From Amycolatopsis iheyensis (GTDB lineage Bacteria; Actinomycetota; Actinomycetes; Mycobacteriales; Pseudonocardiaceae): a stretch of DNA of 64,000 nt. This document shows, piece after piece, positions 1-9,472 of the stretch. Every line of letters starts with the position of its first letter. Position 1 is the first letter of the stretch. The position numbers and the translations under genes were made by a program. Below the pieces are notes generated by a model. The model worked only from the letters and a program-made list of their open reading frames with translations. It was not told where the DNA came from and made no database searches. The DNA lies in contig NZ_JAMXQV010000006.1 of NCBI RefSeq assembly GCF_024703995.1, positions 372,001-436,000 of the forward strand, read 5' to 3'.

Positions 1-1062
1 GTCCTGGACCGCGAGAGCGGCATCGAGTTCGAGGTGCGGGCCCGCACGGTCGTGGCGGCCACCGGTGTGTGGAGCGACGACATGGCGGAGCAGGCGGGGA
101 TCCCCGCGCCGTTCACCGTCCGCGCGTCGAAGGGCATCCACCTGGTGGTGCCGCGGGAGAAGATCGACCTCGACACCGGGCTGATCCTGCGCACCGAGAA
201 GAGCGTGCTGTTCGTGATCCCGTGGGGCCGGCACTGGATCGTGGGCACCACCGACACCGAGTGGGACCTCGACCGCGAGCACCCGGCGGCGAGCCGCGCG
301 GACGTCGACTACGTGCTGGAGCACCTCAACAAGGTGCTCCGGACCCCGGTGACGCACGACGACATCGAGGGCGTCTACGCGGGACTCCGGCCGCTGCTGG
401 CGGCGAAGGCGGCCGCGACGACGAAGCTGTCGCGGGAGCACGCGGTGGCGCACCCGGTGCCGGGCCTGGTGATCGTCGCGGGCGGCAAGTACACGACGTA
501 CCGGGTGATGGCCGCGGACACGGTCGACGTCGTGGTCGAGGAGCTCGGCCGCCCGGCGCCGCCGTCGTGGACCGACCGGCTCCCGATCGCCGGCGCCGAG
601 GGCTACCACGAACTGTGGGCGGACCGGTTCGCGCTCGCGTCCCGGACCGGGCTGCCGCTGCCGCGCGTCGAGCACCTGCTGCAGCGGTACGGGACGCGGA
701 TCTGGAACCTCGTCTCGCTGATCGAACAGGACCCTTCGCTGGCCTCGCCGATCACGGAGACGTCGGAGTACCTGCGGGTCGAAGCGGTGTACGCGGTTTC
801 GCACGAAGGCGCGCTGCACCTGGAGGACGTGCTGACGCGGCGGACGCGCATCTCGATCGAGGAGCGCGACCGCGGCGTGGCAGCCGCGCCGGTGGTGGCT
901 TCGCTGATGGCGCCGCTGCTGGGCTGGGACCCGCACCGGACCGAGCGGGAGGTGGCGAACTACCTGGCGCGGGTGGACGCGGAGCGCTCGGCCCAGGAGG
1001 CACCGGACGACGAGGCCGCGAACGCGACGCGGCTGGCGGCCCCGGCGCTGCTGCCGAGCTAG
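1..1062 (+). CDS. glpD: Glycerol-3-phosphate dehydrogenase, C-terminal part
   Basis: Partial gene: the reading frame is open from base 1 and the N-terminal FAD-binding part lies outside the window. About 353 residues are visible. GlpD oxidises sn-glycerol 3-phosphate to dihydroxyacetone phosphate at the membrane and passes electrons to quinone. The visible part has the DAO-fold strand VAATGVWSDD, the segment KGIHLVVP, the family block IPWGRHWIVGTTDTEWD, the motif GLRPLL followed by a lysine-rich stretch, the GGKYTTYR signature near the end of the FAD domain, and a helical C-terminal cap domain. The Ala/Glu-rich tail is typical of actinobacterial members. The stop codon overlaps the stop of the convergent kinase gene by four bases (CTAG). 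Family assignment is firm; whether this is the only glpD copy cannot be seen. Confidence 0.93.
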   Translation, partial: VLDRESGIEFEVRARTVVAATGVWSDDMAEQAGIPAPFTVRASKGIHLVVPREKIDLDTGLILRTEKSVLFVIPWGRHWIVGTTDTEWDLDREHPAASRADVDYVLEHLNKVLRTPVTHDDIEGVYAGLRPLLAAKAAATTKLSREHAVAHPVPGLVIVAGGKYTTYRVMAADTVDVVVEELGRPAPPSWTDRLPIAGAEGYHELWADRFALASRTGLPLPRVEHLLQRYGTRIWNLVSLIEQDPSLASPITETSEYLRVEAVYAVSHEGALHLEDVLTRRTRISIEERDRGVAAAPVVASLMAPLLGWDPHRTEREVANYLARVDAERSAQEAPDDEAANATRLAAPALLPS

Positions 1063-1904
1063 GCGGGGCGGCAGCCCAGCTGCGTGAGCACGTGACGGGC
1101 GTTGGCGGAGATTACCGGGTTGGTGTGCCGGTAGTACGGCAGCTGGATCACGGCCATCGCCAGCGCCCAGCCGCGGCCGCGCGCCCAGGTCGCGTCGTCC
1201 ACGTCGAGGGCGTCGCGGAAGGCCGGGCGGGTGGCCGCGGTCAGCAGGTTCCACGCGGGGATCAGGTCGCACGCCGGGTCGCCGAGGCCCGCGGTCGCCC
1301 AGTCGAGCACGCCGGTCAGGCGGCCGTCGTGCAGCAGGAGGTTGCTCGGCATCAGGTCCGAGTGGACCCAGCACGGCGGTCCGGTCCACTGTGGAGCGGC
1401 CAGCGCCGACGCCCACAGCGCCGACGCGGCCGCAGCGTCGAACGGCTCGTCGGTGCGGCTCAGTTCGTCGATCGCCCCGCGGGCGGCCCGGTCGACGGTC
1501 GCCACCGGCTTGCCGCGGTAGGCGGGCGGGCCGTCCGCGGTGTTCGCGCGAAGCGCGGTGACGAACTCCGCCAGTTCGCGGGCCGGCGCGTCCCGGCCTT
1601 CGAGCGCGGGTTCGCCGTCGAGCCAGCCGTGCACCGCCCACGGCCACGGATACCCCTCGGCTGGTTCGCCCACCGCCGCGACGACCGGGATCGCCATCGG
1701 CAACCCGCTGAGCGCGTTCAGGATCCGGCGCTCCTGCACGACGTCTTCGGCACTGCGGGGCAGCCGGACCGTCAGGTCGTCGCCCAGGCGGAACACGTCG
1801 TTGACCGTGCCGCCGGAAGCAAGGGGCGTGACCGGCCGGTCCGCCCACGCCGGGAACTGGCCGCGCAGCAGCCGCCGGACGAGCGCGGTGTCGGTGACGG
1901 GCAT
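1059..1904 (-). CDS. APH-family phosphotransferase
   Basis: A 281-residue protein of the aminoglycoside phosphotransferase/choline-kinase-like fold. The N lobe has the nucleotide-loop region LASGGTVNDVFRLGDD and the lysine-equivalent strand LTVRLPRS. The catalytic loop is HSDLMPSNLLL (HxDxxxxN pattern) and the metal-binding segment is GVLDWATAGLGDP. The family phosphorylates small molecules such as aminoglycosides, macrolides, choline or sugars. The substrate here is unknown, and resistance should not be assumed. The gene stands alone between glpD and argG, transcribed away from argG. The ATG at 1904 is used; no strong ribosome-binding site was seen. Confidence 0.85.
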   Translation of the reverse strand: MPVTDTALVRRLLRGQFPAWADRPVTPLASGGTVNDVFRLGDDLTVRLPRSAEDVVQERRILNALSGLPMAIPVVAAVGEPAEGYPWPWAVHGWLDGEPALEGRDAPARELAEFVTALRANTADGPPAYRGKPVATVDRAARGAIDELSRTDEPFDAAAASALWASALAAPQWTGPPCWVHSDLMPSNLLLHDGRLTGVLDWATAGLGDPACDLIPAWNLLTAATRPAFRDALDVDDATWARGRGWALAMAVIQLPYYRHTNPVISANARHVLTQLGCRPA

Positions 1905-1960
1905 GTGATCACCGAACCACGCACGTCAACGCGGTTTTCGTGAGCCCGGGCACCCCCGGA

Positions 1961-3442
<1,482 letters not shown>

Positions 3443-3450
3443 CACACTTT

Positions 3451-3488
3451 CCGAAGGCCGCACTTTCACGTGAAAGTGCGGCCTTCGG
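3451..3488. terminator. Perfect 19-bp-arm palindrome between argG and convergent gene
   Basis: Arms CCGAAGGCCGCACTTTCAC and its exact complement meet without a loop at CACGTG. It sits between two convergent genes, so a bidirectional terminator is the simplest reading. The centre TTTCACGTGAAA matches the central 12 bases of the ParB site parS, but the flanking bases do not. Confidence 0.75.
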
Positions 3489-3493
3489 TGTGT

Positions 3494-4501
3494 TCAGGGG
3501 ACGAGCACGACCTTGCCGGTGACCGTCCCGGACTCGGCCAGCGCCAACGCCTTCGCGGCTTCGGTCAACGGGATCCGCGCGGCCACCTGAGGCTGGAGCT
3601 TTCCCTGTGCCGCCAAGGCGAACACCTTGCCGAGGTCCTCGGTGAGCCGTGCGCGGAAGCGGGTGAGGTTCCGCTTGCCGCCCCAGACGTTGTAGAAGTG
3701 CGTCCGGCGCCGGTTCGGCAGCGCGTTCCACCACAGCAGCCGGAGGATGAGCTTCAGCACCGGCAGCCGCGAGTTGCCCGGGTCGTTCTTGGTGGCCGCG
3801 CTGCCGTAGGCGACCAGCGTGCCGCCGGGGGCGAGCAGCCGGAATGAGTCGACGATGCCGGGCCCGCCGACGTGGTCGAAGACGGCATCGACACCACCGG
3901 GCGCCAGCTCGCGCACCTGGGCCGGGACGTCGCCGCGGTAGTCCAGCGCGGTGGCGCCGAGCGCGGTCACGACGTCCTGGTTGCGGGCCGAGGCGGTGCC
4001 GAGCACGCGGATCCCGGCCGCCCGGGCGAGCTGGACGAGCGTGGTGCCGACGCCGCCGCTCGCGCCGTGGACCAGAATCGTGCCGCCGGTTCGCACCTTC
4101 GCGATCCGGTGCAGCATCTGGTAGGCCGTGATGCCGTTGACGACGAACGTCTCGGCCTCGGCCGCGTCCAGTCCGTCGGGGACCGGCACGAGGTCGGCGG
4201 CGGGCACGACGACGTGGCTGCGCCAGCCGCCGATCTTGGTCATGGCCGCGACGCGGCGGCCGATCAGGGCGGCGTCTTCGGCTTCGAGGACCGTGCCGAC
4301 GACGTCGTACCCGGGCACGAACGGGAACGGCGGCTGGTCGTAGTACTTCCCGCGCCGCATCTGCTGCTCGGCGAAGGAGACGCCGCTCGCCTCGACGCGG
4401 ACCAGGGCTTCGCCGGCGCCCGGCCGCGGGATGTCGCGGTGCTCGACGCGCAGGCCGTCCGGTTCGACGAGGCCGGGGAGGACGATTTCGGTGACGGTCA
4501 T
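3494..4501 (-). CDS. MDR-family NADPH:quinone-type oxidoreductase
   Basis: A 335-residue medium-chain dehydrogenase/reductase of the zinc-free quinone reductase type. The N-terminal GroES-like domain has VRVEASGVSFAEQQMRRG and PFVPGYDVVGTV. The Rossmann nucleotide site is GTILVHGASGGVGTTLVQLA, followed by VFDHVGGPG and LVAYGSAA. Family members reduce quinones, enones or other carbonyls with NADPH; the substrate is unknown. The start at 4501 was chosen because GGAAGGA lies 6 bases upstream; an upstream in-frame ATG at 4534 would run through the operator. A TetR gene on the same strand lies just upstream, and the 22-bp operator at 4519-4540 is repeated in front of that regulator, so induction through it is likely. 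Confidence 0.88.
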   Translation of the reverse strand: MTVTEIVLPGLVEPDGLRVEHRDIPRPGAGEALVRVEASGVSFAEQQMRRGKYYDQPPFPFVPGYDVVGTVLEAEDAALIGRRVAAMTKIGGWRSHVVVPAADLVPVPDGLDAAEAETFVVNGITAYQMLHRIAKVRTGGTILVHGASGGVGTTLVQLARAAGIRVLGTASARNQDVVTALGATALDYRGDVPAQVRELAPGGVDAVFDHVGGPGIVDSFRLLAPGGTLVAYGSAATKNDPGNSRLPVLKLILRLLWWNALPNRRRTHFYNVWGGKRNLTRFRARLTEDLGKVFALAAQGKLQPQVAARIPLTEAAKALALAESGTVTGKVVLVP

Positions 4502-4518
4502 GGTGGTTCCTTCCGAGT

Positions 4519-4540
4519 GTGAGTGATTGGTCAATCACTC
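4519..4540. promoter_or_regulatory. TetR operator, oxidoreductase copy
   Basis: GAGTGATTG and CAATCACTC form 9-bp inverted arms around a GT spacer, with GT added on the left. It lies 18 bp upstream of the oxidoreductase start. It matches the site at 5144-5165 in 18 of 22 positions. Confidence 0.75.
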
Positions 4541-4573
4541 GACGGGCCTGCTAAGGGGACTTGCCGGGGTGGG

Positions 4574-5143
4574 TCAGTTCTTGCCGGGGTGGCGGATGCC
4601 GGCCGAGAGCACGGCGGCCCATTCGCCGGTGTGGTCGTCGAGGTCGAGGGTGGCGATGAGGTGGCAGAGCTGGCCGTAGGCGATGAAGCGCTGCACCTGG
4701 TCGTCGGGGGCGCCGGACCGCTGCCGGGCCAGCTCGGTGACCTTCGCCAGGCCGCGGCGCACGGCGTCGGCGATCTCGGGCGTGTCGGCGGCCGACTGGG
4801 CGTGCACCTGCAGCATGAGCAGGTTCCGGTCGGCGATCAGTTCGGCGTACGCGCCGCCCATTTCGTAGAGGATCTTCTCGGGGTCTTGGCCGTCGGCGCG
4901 GGCGGCGCCGTTCGAGAGCGCGTGGGCGACGAGCTCGTAGCAGCGGTCGAGCGCGGCGACGAAGAGGGAGACCTTGCTGGGGAACAACTTGAAGACGTAG
5001 GCGGGGGAGATGTCGGCCTTGGTCGCGACCGAGCTGATCGGCGTGCTGTGGTAGCCGCCGCGGGCGAACTCGGCGATGGCCGCGTCGACCACGACGTCCC
5101 GCCGCGCGTCGGAGGTGGAGAGAGTGGCACCGCGCTTCGTCAT
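4574..5143 (-). CDS. TetR-family transcriptional regulator
   Basis: A 189-residue repressor. The N-terminal helix-turn-helix covers about residues 15-60: DVVVDAAIAEFARGGYHSTP followed by SVATKADISPAYVFKLFPSK. The rest is an all-helical ligand and dimer domain ending GIRHPGKN. It lies directly upstream of and in the same orientation as the oxidoreductase at 3494-4501. Both genes are preceded by near-identical copies of one inverted repeat, so it probably represses itself and the oxidoreductase until an unknown inducer binds. No Shine-Dalgarno sequence precedes its ATG, and the promoter position implies a leaderless transcript. Confidence 0.9.
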   Translation of the reverse strand: MTKRGATLSTSDARRDVVVDAAIAEFARGGYHSTPISSVATKADISPAYVFKLFPSKVSLFVAALDRCYELVAHALSNGAARADGQDPEKILYEMGGAYAELIADRNLLMLQVHAQSAADTPEIADAVRRGLAKVTELARQRSGAPDDQVQRFIAYGQLCHLIATLDLDDHTGEWAAVLSAGIRHPGKN

Positions 5144-5180
5144 GTGAGTGACTGTACACTCACTCGCGTCGGCGAGGCAA
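5144..5180 (-). promoter_or_regulatory. tetR promoter with autoregulatory operator
   Basis: On the minus strand TTGCCT (plus 5175-5180) and TACAGT (plus 5151-5156) are 18 bp apart, and the -10 ends 7 bases before the ATG. The operator at 5144-5165 (GTGAGTGA, 6 bp, TCACTC ends) covers the -10 and the start site, which is ideal for self-repression. Confidence 0.65.
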
Positions 5181-5212
5181 GCCCCCGGTCTCCCGGGGGC
5201 TGCTCGTGAGGC

Positions 5213-5914
5213 TCAGACGCCCGCGGTCTGGGAGATCCAGTCGCGGTACTTCGTGATGTTGATGTAGGCCGTGTACGACTGGCGGTCGCTCGTCGACGCC
5301 ACGCCGACCTGCTTGCCGTTCGCGTACATCGGGCCGCCCGAGTCGCCGCCCGCGGTGATGCCGTCGCCGCGGTTCGCGCAGACCGACACGCCCGCGGCGC
5401 CGTCCGGGCAGTCGACCGAGGTGACGCTGACCTTGGCCACCTTGAGCAGCTGGGACTGGCACTCGATCTCGGGCTTGTCGGTGCAGGTCGCACCCCAGCC
5501 GTAGACCTCGGCCTGGTCGCCGACCTTGACGTCACCCTCGCTGCCCAACGGCGCGTAGTCGGTCTGGACCTGCTGGTCGATCTGCACCAGCGAGATGTCG
5601 GCGTCCGGCGCCTCGTGCACCGAGGTCGCGTTGACCGTGGTGCCCTTGGTCTGGTCGAGGTCGCCGACGTGGAAGCTGATCGGCTGGCCGTCGGCACCCT
5701 GCGTGCAGTGCCGGGCGGTGAGGATCCAGTCCGGCGCGATGATCGTCGCCGAGCAGATCTCCTGGCCGCCGGCGAACATCCGGGCGGCGGAGTGGAGCGA
5801 GTCGGCGTTGCTGCCGTCGATGATCGCCGGCTGGGCGGCCATCGACGGCGCCGCCGCCGCGAGCGCCGAGAACAACACACCGGAGACGACGATGCCGGTT
5901 CGCGCGATACGCAC
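5213..5914 (-). CDS. Secreted trypsin-like serine protease (S1 family)
   Basis: A 233-residue pre-protein. The signal peptide is about residues 1-27 (IARTGIVVSGVLFSALAAAA to SMAA), followed by a short segment before IIDG. Chymotrypsin-fold landmarks are all present: catalytic His in LTARHC, Asp in DADISLVQ, and Ser in GDSGGP. Paired cysteines occur around the active-site regions. The GTG at 5914 was chosen because a strong AGGAGG lies just upstream; in-frame starts farther upstream would prepend a non-signal sequence. The enzyme is exported and probably degrades protein outside the cell. It diverges from the AfsR-type gene at 6205. Confidence 0.9.
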   Translation of the reverse strand: MRIARTGIVVSGVLFSALAAAAPSMAAQPAIIDGSNADSLHSAARMFAGGQEICSATIIAPDWILTARHCTQGADGQPISFHVGDLDQTKGTTVNATSVHEAPDADISLVQIDQQVQTDYAPLGSEGDVKVGDQAEVYGWGATCTDKPEIECQSQLLKVAKVSVTSVDCPDGAAGVSVCANRGDGITAGGDSGGPMYANGKQVGVASTSDRQSYTAYINITKYRDWISQTAGV

Positions 5915-6204
5915 TTTAGGATCAACCTCCTGCCGCGGACCGGGGCCGCGCGGTGACGAGTGGTGAAGGACGCACCCACCGTCACCGCTGTGGGTGAATC
6001 TCCGAAACCCGCCGATAGTCGGTTGATCCAGAACGCGACTTTCGTCGTGAGCTGTCCGGCCCAGTCGCGGGGCCACCCGAGTGACAGTGCCGGCCCGCGC
6101 GTCTCGAAAGTGGGCGATTCCCCGACGAACCGCGTCTCACCGCCGATACAGTCCGCCTGCTTGGTTCTCACCGCCTGGGGGCGGCCGCCGGAACGGAGTG
6201 CACG
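5915..6204. other. Divergent intergenic region, protease / AfsR-type gene
   Basis: No gene seen in 290 bases. Two degenerate direct repeats, GTGGGTGAATCTCCGA near 5990 and GTGGGCGATTCCCCGA near 6110, are each followed by GCCGATA. They may be binding sites serving the two divergent promoters; this is unproven. Confidence 0.35.
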
Positions 6205-8964
6205 ATGGGGTCTGAAGTGCGGTTTCACCTGCTGGGGCCGCTGACCGTGACGGTCGAGGGCCGGCCGGTGGCGCTCGGCGGGGCGAAGCAGCGGGTGCTG
6301 CTGGCCCACCTGCTGCTCAACGCGAACCGGACCGTCACCCCCGGCCAGCTCGTCGAGACGATCTGGCCGCGCGAACCACCGACGTCGGCCACCGCCAACC
6401 TGCAGACCTACGTGTGGCGCCTGCGCCGGCTGCTGCCGGACACGCTCCTGCGCACCCACGGCCCGGGGTACTCCCTGGCCGTCGACCCCGCCGCCGTCGA
6501 CGCGCACCGGTTCACCCGGCTCGTCGCCGACGCCGGGCGAGCGGACTCGCCCGAGACCGCGCTGACGTTGCTCGCCGAAGCGGAGGCGCTCTGGCGCGGG
6601 GATCCCCTGGCGGACCTGCCGACCGCGCCCGCGTGGGACGCCGAGCTCGGCCGGCTCGTCGAGAACCGCTTGGCCGCCGTCGAAGAACGGCTTTCGCTGC
6701 AGGTCCGGCTGGGCCGGCACGACCCCGCGATCGCCGAGCTCGCCGTGCTGCTGGCCGAACACCCGTACCGCGAACGGCTTTGGCAGCAGTACCTGCTCGC
6801 GCTGACCGGCGCCGGCCGCCGCGCGGAGGCCCTGCAGGCGTACTCGACCGCGCGGGAACGGCTGGTCACCGAACTCGGTGTCGAGCCAGGCCCTGAGCTG
6901 CGTTCGTTGCAGGCCGCGATCCTCGCCGGCGAGCCGATCCCGGAGCCCGCGCCGGCCGCGGTGCCCTCGCCGCTGCGGCAGCTCCCGGCGGACCTGCCCG
7001 ACTTCACCGGCCGCGCGGACTACGTGCGTGAGCTGGAAACCGCGCTCGGCCCGGCGCCGGTCGTGCTGACCGGCGCGCCGGGCACCGGCAAGACGGCGCT
7101 GGCGATGCACGTGGCCCACCGGCTGGCCGATCGTTATCCCGACGGCCAGCTCTACGTCGACCTGGCCGGCACCGGGACACCGCGTGACCCGGCTGAGGTG
7201 CTCGCCGACTTCCTGCACGCCCTGGGCGTCACCGGGAACACCGTCCCGGCCGGGCTGAGCCAGCGGGCGGCGTTGTTCCGCTCGCGGCTGGCCGGACGCC
7301 GGATGCTGCTCGTGCTCGACGACACCGCGACCGCGGCACAGGTCCGGCCGCTGCTCCCGGCCGACGCGGGGTGCGCGGTGCTGGTGACGACCCGCGGGCG
7401 GCTGCCCGAGCTGGAAGGCGCGAAGCACGTCGAGCTGACGGTGTTCGGCGAGCGGGAAGCGTCCGAGCTGCTCGCGGGGGTCGCGGGCGCGGACCGCGTC
7501 GTCGGCGAGCCCGCGGCGGCCGCGGCGATCGTGCGCTGCTGCGGGTACCTGCCGCTGGCGATCCGGATCGCCGGCGCGCGGCTGGCCGGGCGGCAGGCGT
7601 GGAGCCTGCGCACCCTGCACGACCGGCTCGCCGACGAGTCGAGCCGGCTGTCCGAGCTGCGCGTCGGGGACCTGGGCGTCCGGCCGAGCTTCGAGCTGAG
7701 CCTGCGGCAGCTGCCGGCGTCGGCGCGGACGGCGTTCTGCCGGTCGGCGGTGCTCGGCGCGCAGGACTTCCCGAGCTGGGTCCTCGACGCGCTGCTCGAC
7801 CGCGACGGCACGCACGAGGTGCTCGACGTGCTCGTCGACGCGAACCTGGTTTCGCTGGTGGGCCTGGATTCCGGCGGTCACCCGCGGTACCGGCTGCACG
7901 ACCTGCTGCGGTGCTACGCGGCGGAACTGCTGTCTTCGGAGCCAGCTTCTTCGCGCCGGGAAACGCTTTCCCGGGTGCTGACGGTGCTGCTCGCACTGGC
8001 GAAGGCGGCCGCGTCGGACCTGCCGCCGGCGTTCGGCGCAATGACCGGCCCGGCGCTGGGCGTGGCCTCGGCACCGCGGCTCGGGGCCGAGCCGCTGGAC
8101 TGGTTCACGGCGGAACGCAAGCTCCTGGCCGCCGCGGTCCAGCTCGCCGCGGACGCGGGGCTCGACGAGCTCGCCTGGCAGCTGACGGCGGCGACGGTCC
8201 CGTTCTACGACCTGCGCGGCGCCTACGACGACTGGCGGCGCAGCCACCTGACGGCGCTGGCCGCGGTGGAAGCGGCGGGCAACCGCGCGGGGGCGGCGGT
8301 CCTGCTGCGCGGTCTCGGCCAGGTCCGGCTCTACCACGACGAATACGCGGCGGCGGTGCACGACTTCGAACGCTCGGCGGAGCTGTTCGCCGCCCTCGGC
8401 GACGTCCGCGGCGAGGCGCTCGCGGTGGCGGGGCTGGGCACGGTGGCCCGCGTGCGGGACCGGCCTCGCGACGCGCTCGAGTGCTACCGCCGCGCGTTGG
8501 CGGGTCTGGAGCGCGCGGAGGACCGCAGCGGCGTCGCCCAGATGCGCAACTCGATCGGCACGACGTACGCGTTGCTGGGGGAGTTCGCTTCGGCGGAAGA
8601 ATGGCTGGGCCGGGCGCGGGCGCTGGCGCGGGAGATCGAGGACCCGCACCGCGAGGCGAAGGTGCTGACGGAGCTCGGCACGCTGTACCGGGACACCGGC
8701 CGGCTGCCGGAGTCGTTGACGTGCCTGCGGTTGGCGTTGAGCATCCTCGAGGACCTGGACGACGAGCGGTGCAGCGCGTACGCGTTGCTGGGGATCGGGC
8801 AGACCCTGCTGGCGGCCGGGGAACCGGTGCAGGCCCGCGGGGTGTGCGACCGCGCGTTGCGGGTGTTCCGCGAGACCGGCAACCGCCAGGGCGAGACGAC
8901 CGGGCTGGAGCTGCTGGAGCAGGCCCAGCGGCGACGAGCGCCGTCGGCGGCCGCGCGAAGCTGA
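6205..8964 (+). CDS. AfsR/SARP-type regulator with NB-ARC and TPR domains
   Basis: A 919-residue multidomain regulator. The N-terminal OmpR-like winged helix (about 1-95) has VRFHLLGPLTVTVEG and the wing GPGYSLAV. A bacterial transcriptional activation domain follows (about 100-245) and ends LGVEPGPELRSLQ. The NB-ARC ATPase has the P-loop GAPGTGKTALA near residue 290, the Walker B-like strand MLLVLDD and GYLPLAIRIAG. C-terminal TPR repeats cover about 640-900. Relatives such as AfsR activate promoters of secondary-metabolism or morphology genes, with ATP-dependent switching. No biosynthetic cluster adjoins it, so the targets are unknown. GGAG precedes the ATG at 6205. The next gene is convergent, beyond the 21-bp repeat array. 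Confidence 0.9.
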   Translation: MGSEVRFHLLGPLTVTVEGRPVALGGAKQRVLLAHLLLNANRTVTPGQLVETIWPREPPTSATANLQTYVWRLRRLLPDTLLRTHGPGYSLAVDPAAVDAHRFTRLVADAGRADSPETALTLLAEAEALWRGDPLADLPTAPAWDAELGRLVENRLAAVEERLSLQVRLGRHDPAIAELAVLLAEHPYRERLWQQYLLALTGAGRRAEALQAYSTARERLVTELGVEPGPELRSLQAAILAGEPIPEPAPAAVPSPLRQLPADLPDFTGRADYVRELETALGPAPVVLTGAPGTGKTALAMHVAHRLADRYPDGQLYVDLAGTGTPRDPAEVLADFLHALGVTGNTVPAGLSQRAALFRSRLAGRRMLLVLDDTATAAQVRPLLPADAGCAVLVTTRGRLPELEGAKHVELTVFGEREASELLAGVAGADRVVGEPAAAAAIVRCCGYLPLAIRIAGARLAGRQAWSLRTLHDRLADESSRLSELRVGDLGVRPSFELSLRQLPASARTAFCRSAVLGAQDFPSWVLDALLDRDGTHEVLDVLVDANLVSLVGLDSGGHPRYRLHDLLRCYAAELLSSEPASSRRETLSRVLTVLLALAKAAASDLPPAFGAMTGPALGVASAPRLGAEPLDWFTAERKLLAAAVQLAADAGLDELAWQLTAATVPFYDLRGAYDDWRRSHLTALAAVEAAGNRAGAAVLLRGLGQVRLYHDEYAAAVHDFERSAELFAALGDVRGEALAVAGLGTVARVRDRPRDALECYRRALAGLERAEDRSGVAQMRNSIGTTYALLGEFASAEEWLGRARALAREIEDPHREAKVLTELGTLYRDTGRLPESLTCLRLALSILEDLDDERCSAYALLGIGQTLLAAGEPVQARGVCDRALRVFRETGNRQGETTGLELLEQAQRRRAPSAAARS

Positions 8965-9039
8965 GCCCGGCCGCGGGGCGGGAAGATCGGCGGCTGAGCC
9001 GGCTGCTCGGTCGACCGGGTCTCGGCCGCCGTGCCCCGG

Positions 9040-9420
9040 CACGCGAGATCCGGCCCCAATCACGCGAGTTCCGCCCGCAATCACGCGACTTCCGGTTCCA
9101 ATCACGGGAAACCCGACGCGCGCGTGGTCGGCGCCGGTAGCCGCGTGGCCGGGTTCGCGACTCGCGTGGTGGAAGCCGGGATCGGCGTGATTGGGGCCGG
9201 AACTCGCGTGCTGGACGCCGGAACTCGCGTGCTGGACGCCGGGATTCGCGTGCTTGCGGCCGGAACTCGCGTGATCGAAGCCGAGATTCGCGTGATTGGG
9301 GCCGGAACTCGCGTGATTGGGGCCGGAACTCGCGTGCTGGAAAGCGGATCTCGCGTGATTGCCGGGGTAACTCGCGTGATTGAGCGGGCATCACCTGTGA
9401 TTGGCGGGGCATCACGTGTG
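9040..9420. repeat. Array of 21-bp repeats with an orientation switch
   Basis: At least 15 units in exact 21-bp register end in CGCGTG (or a variant) at 9126, 9147, 9168 and so on to 9420. The clearest units, 9295-9315 and 9316-9336, are identical and end GGAACTCGCGTG. Three units at 9040-9102 are in the opposite orientation (CACGCGAG first) and are near-exact reverse complements, so the array is a large inverted repeat with unequal arms. It fills the space between convergent genes. The 21-bp period keeps frames open in both strands without implying coding. Confidence 0.9.
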
Positions 9421-9434
9421 ATTGAGCGGGCATC

Positions 9435-9465
9435 ACGGCCGCCGGGGTGGGAGCCCGGCGGCCGT
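9435..9465 (-). terminator. Terminator hairpin of the CHAP/NlpC-like gene
   Basis: ACGGCCGCCGGG and CCCGGCGGCCGT form a perfect 12-bp stem with a 7-base loop, a few bases after the stop of the minus-strand gene. There is no U-tract, as is common in this GC range. Confidence 0.65.
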
Positions 9466-9472
9466 GGCGGGA

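Noticed and set aside
1059..1904. Antibiotic-resistance phosphotransferase
   Set aside because: The APH fold is clear but substrate cannot be read from sequence; many actinomycete APH proteins phosphorylate other molecules.
3451..3488. A true parS site
   Set aside because: Only the central 12 bases match; the outer bases differ, and the position between convergent genes fits a terminator.
5140..9105. Very long minus-strand open frames over the AfsR-type and protease genes, and similar ones elsewhere (for example 11583-16160)
   Set aside because: They are antisense shadows of GC-biased genes, rich in Arg/Pro/Gly with no recognisable domains.
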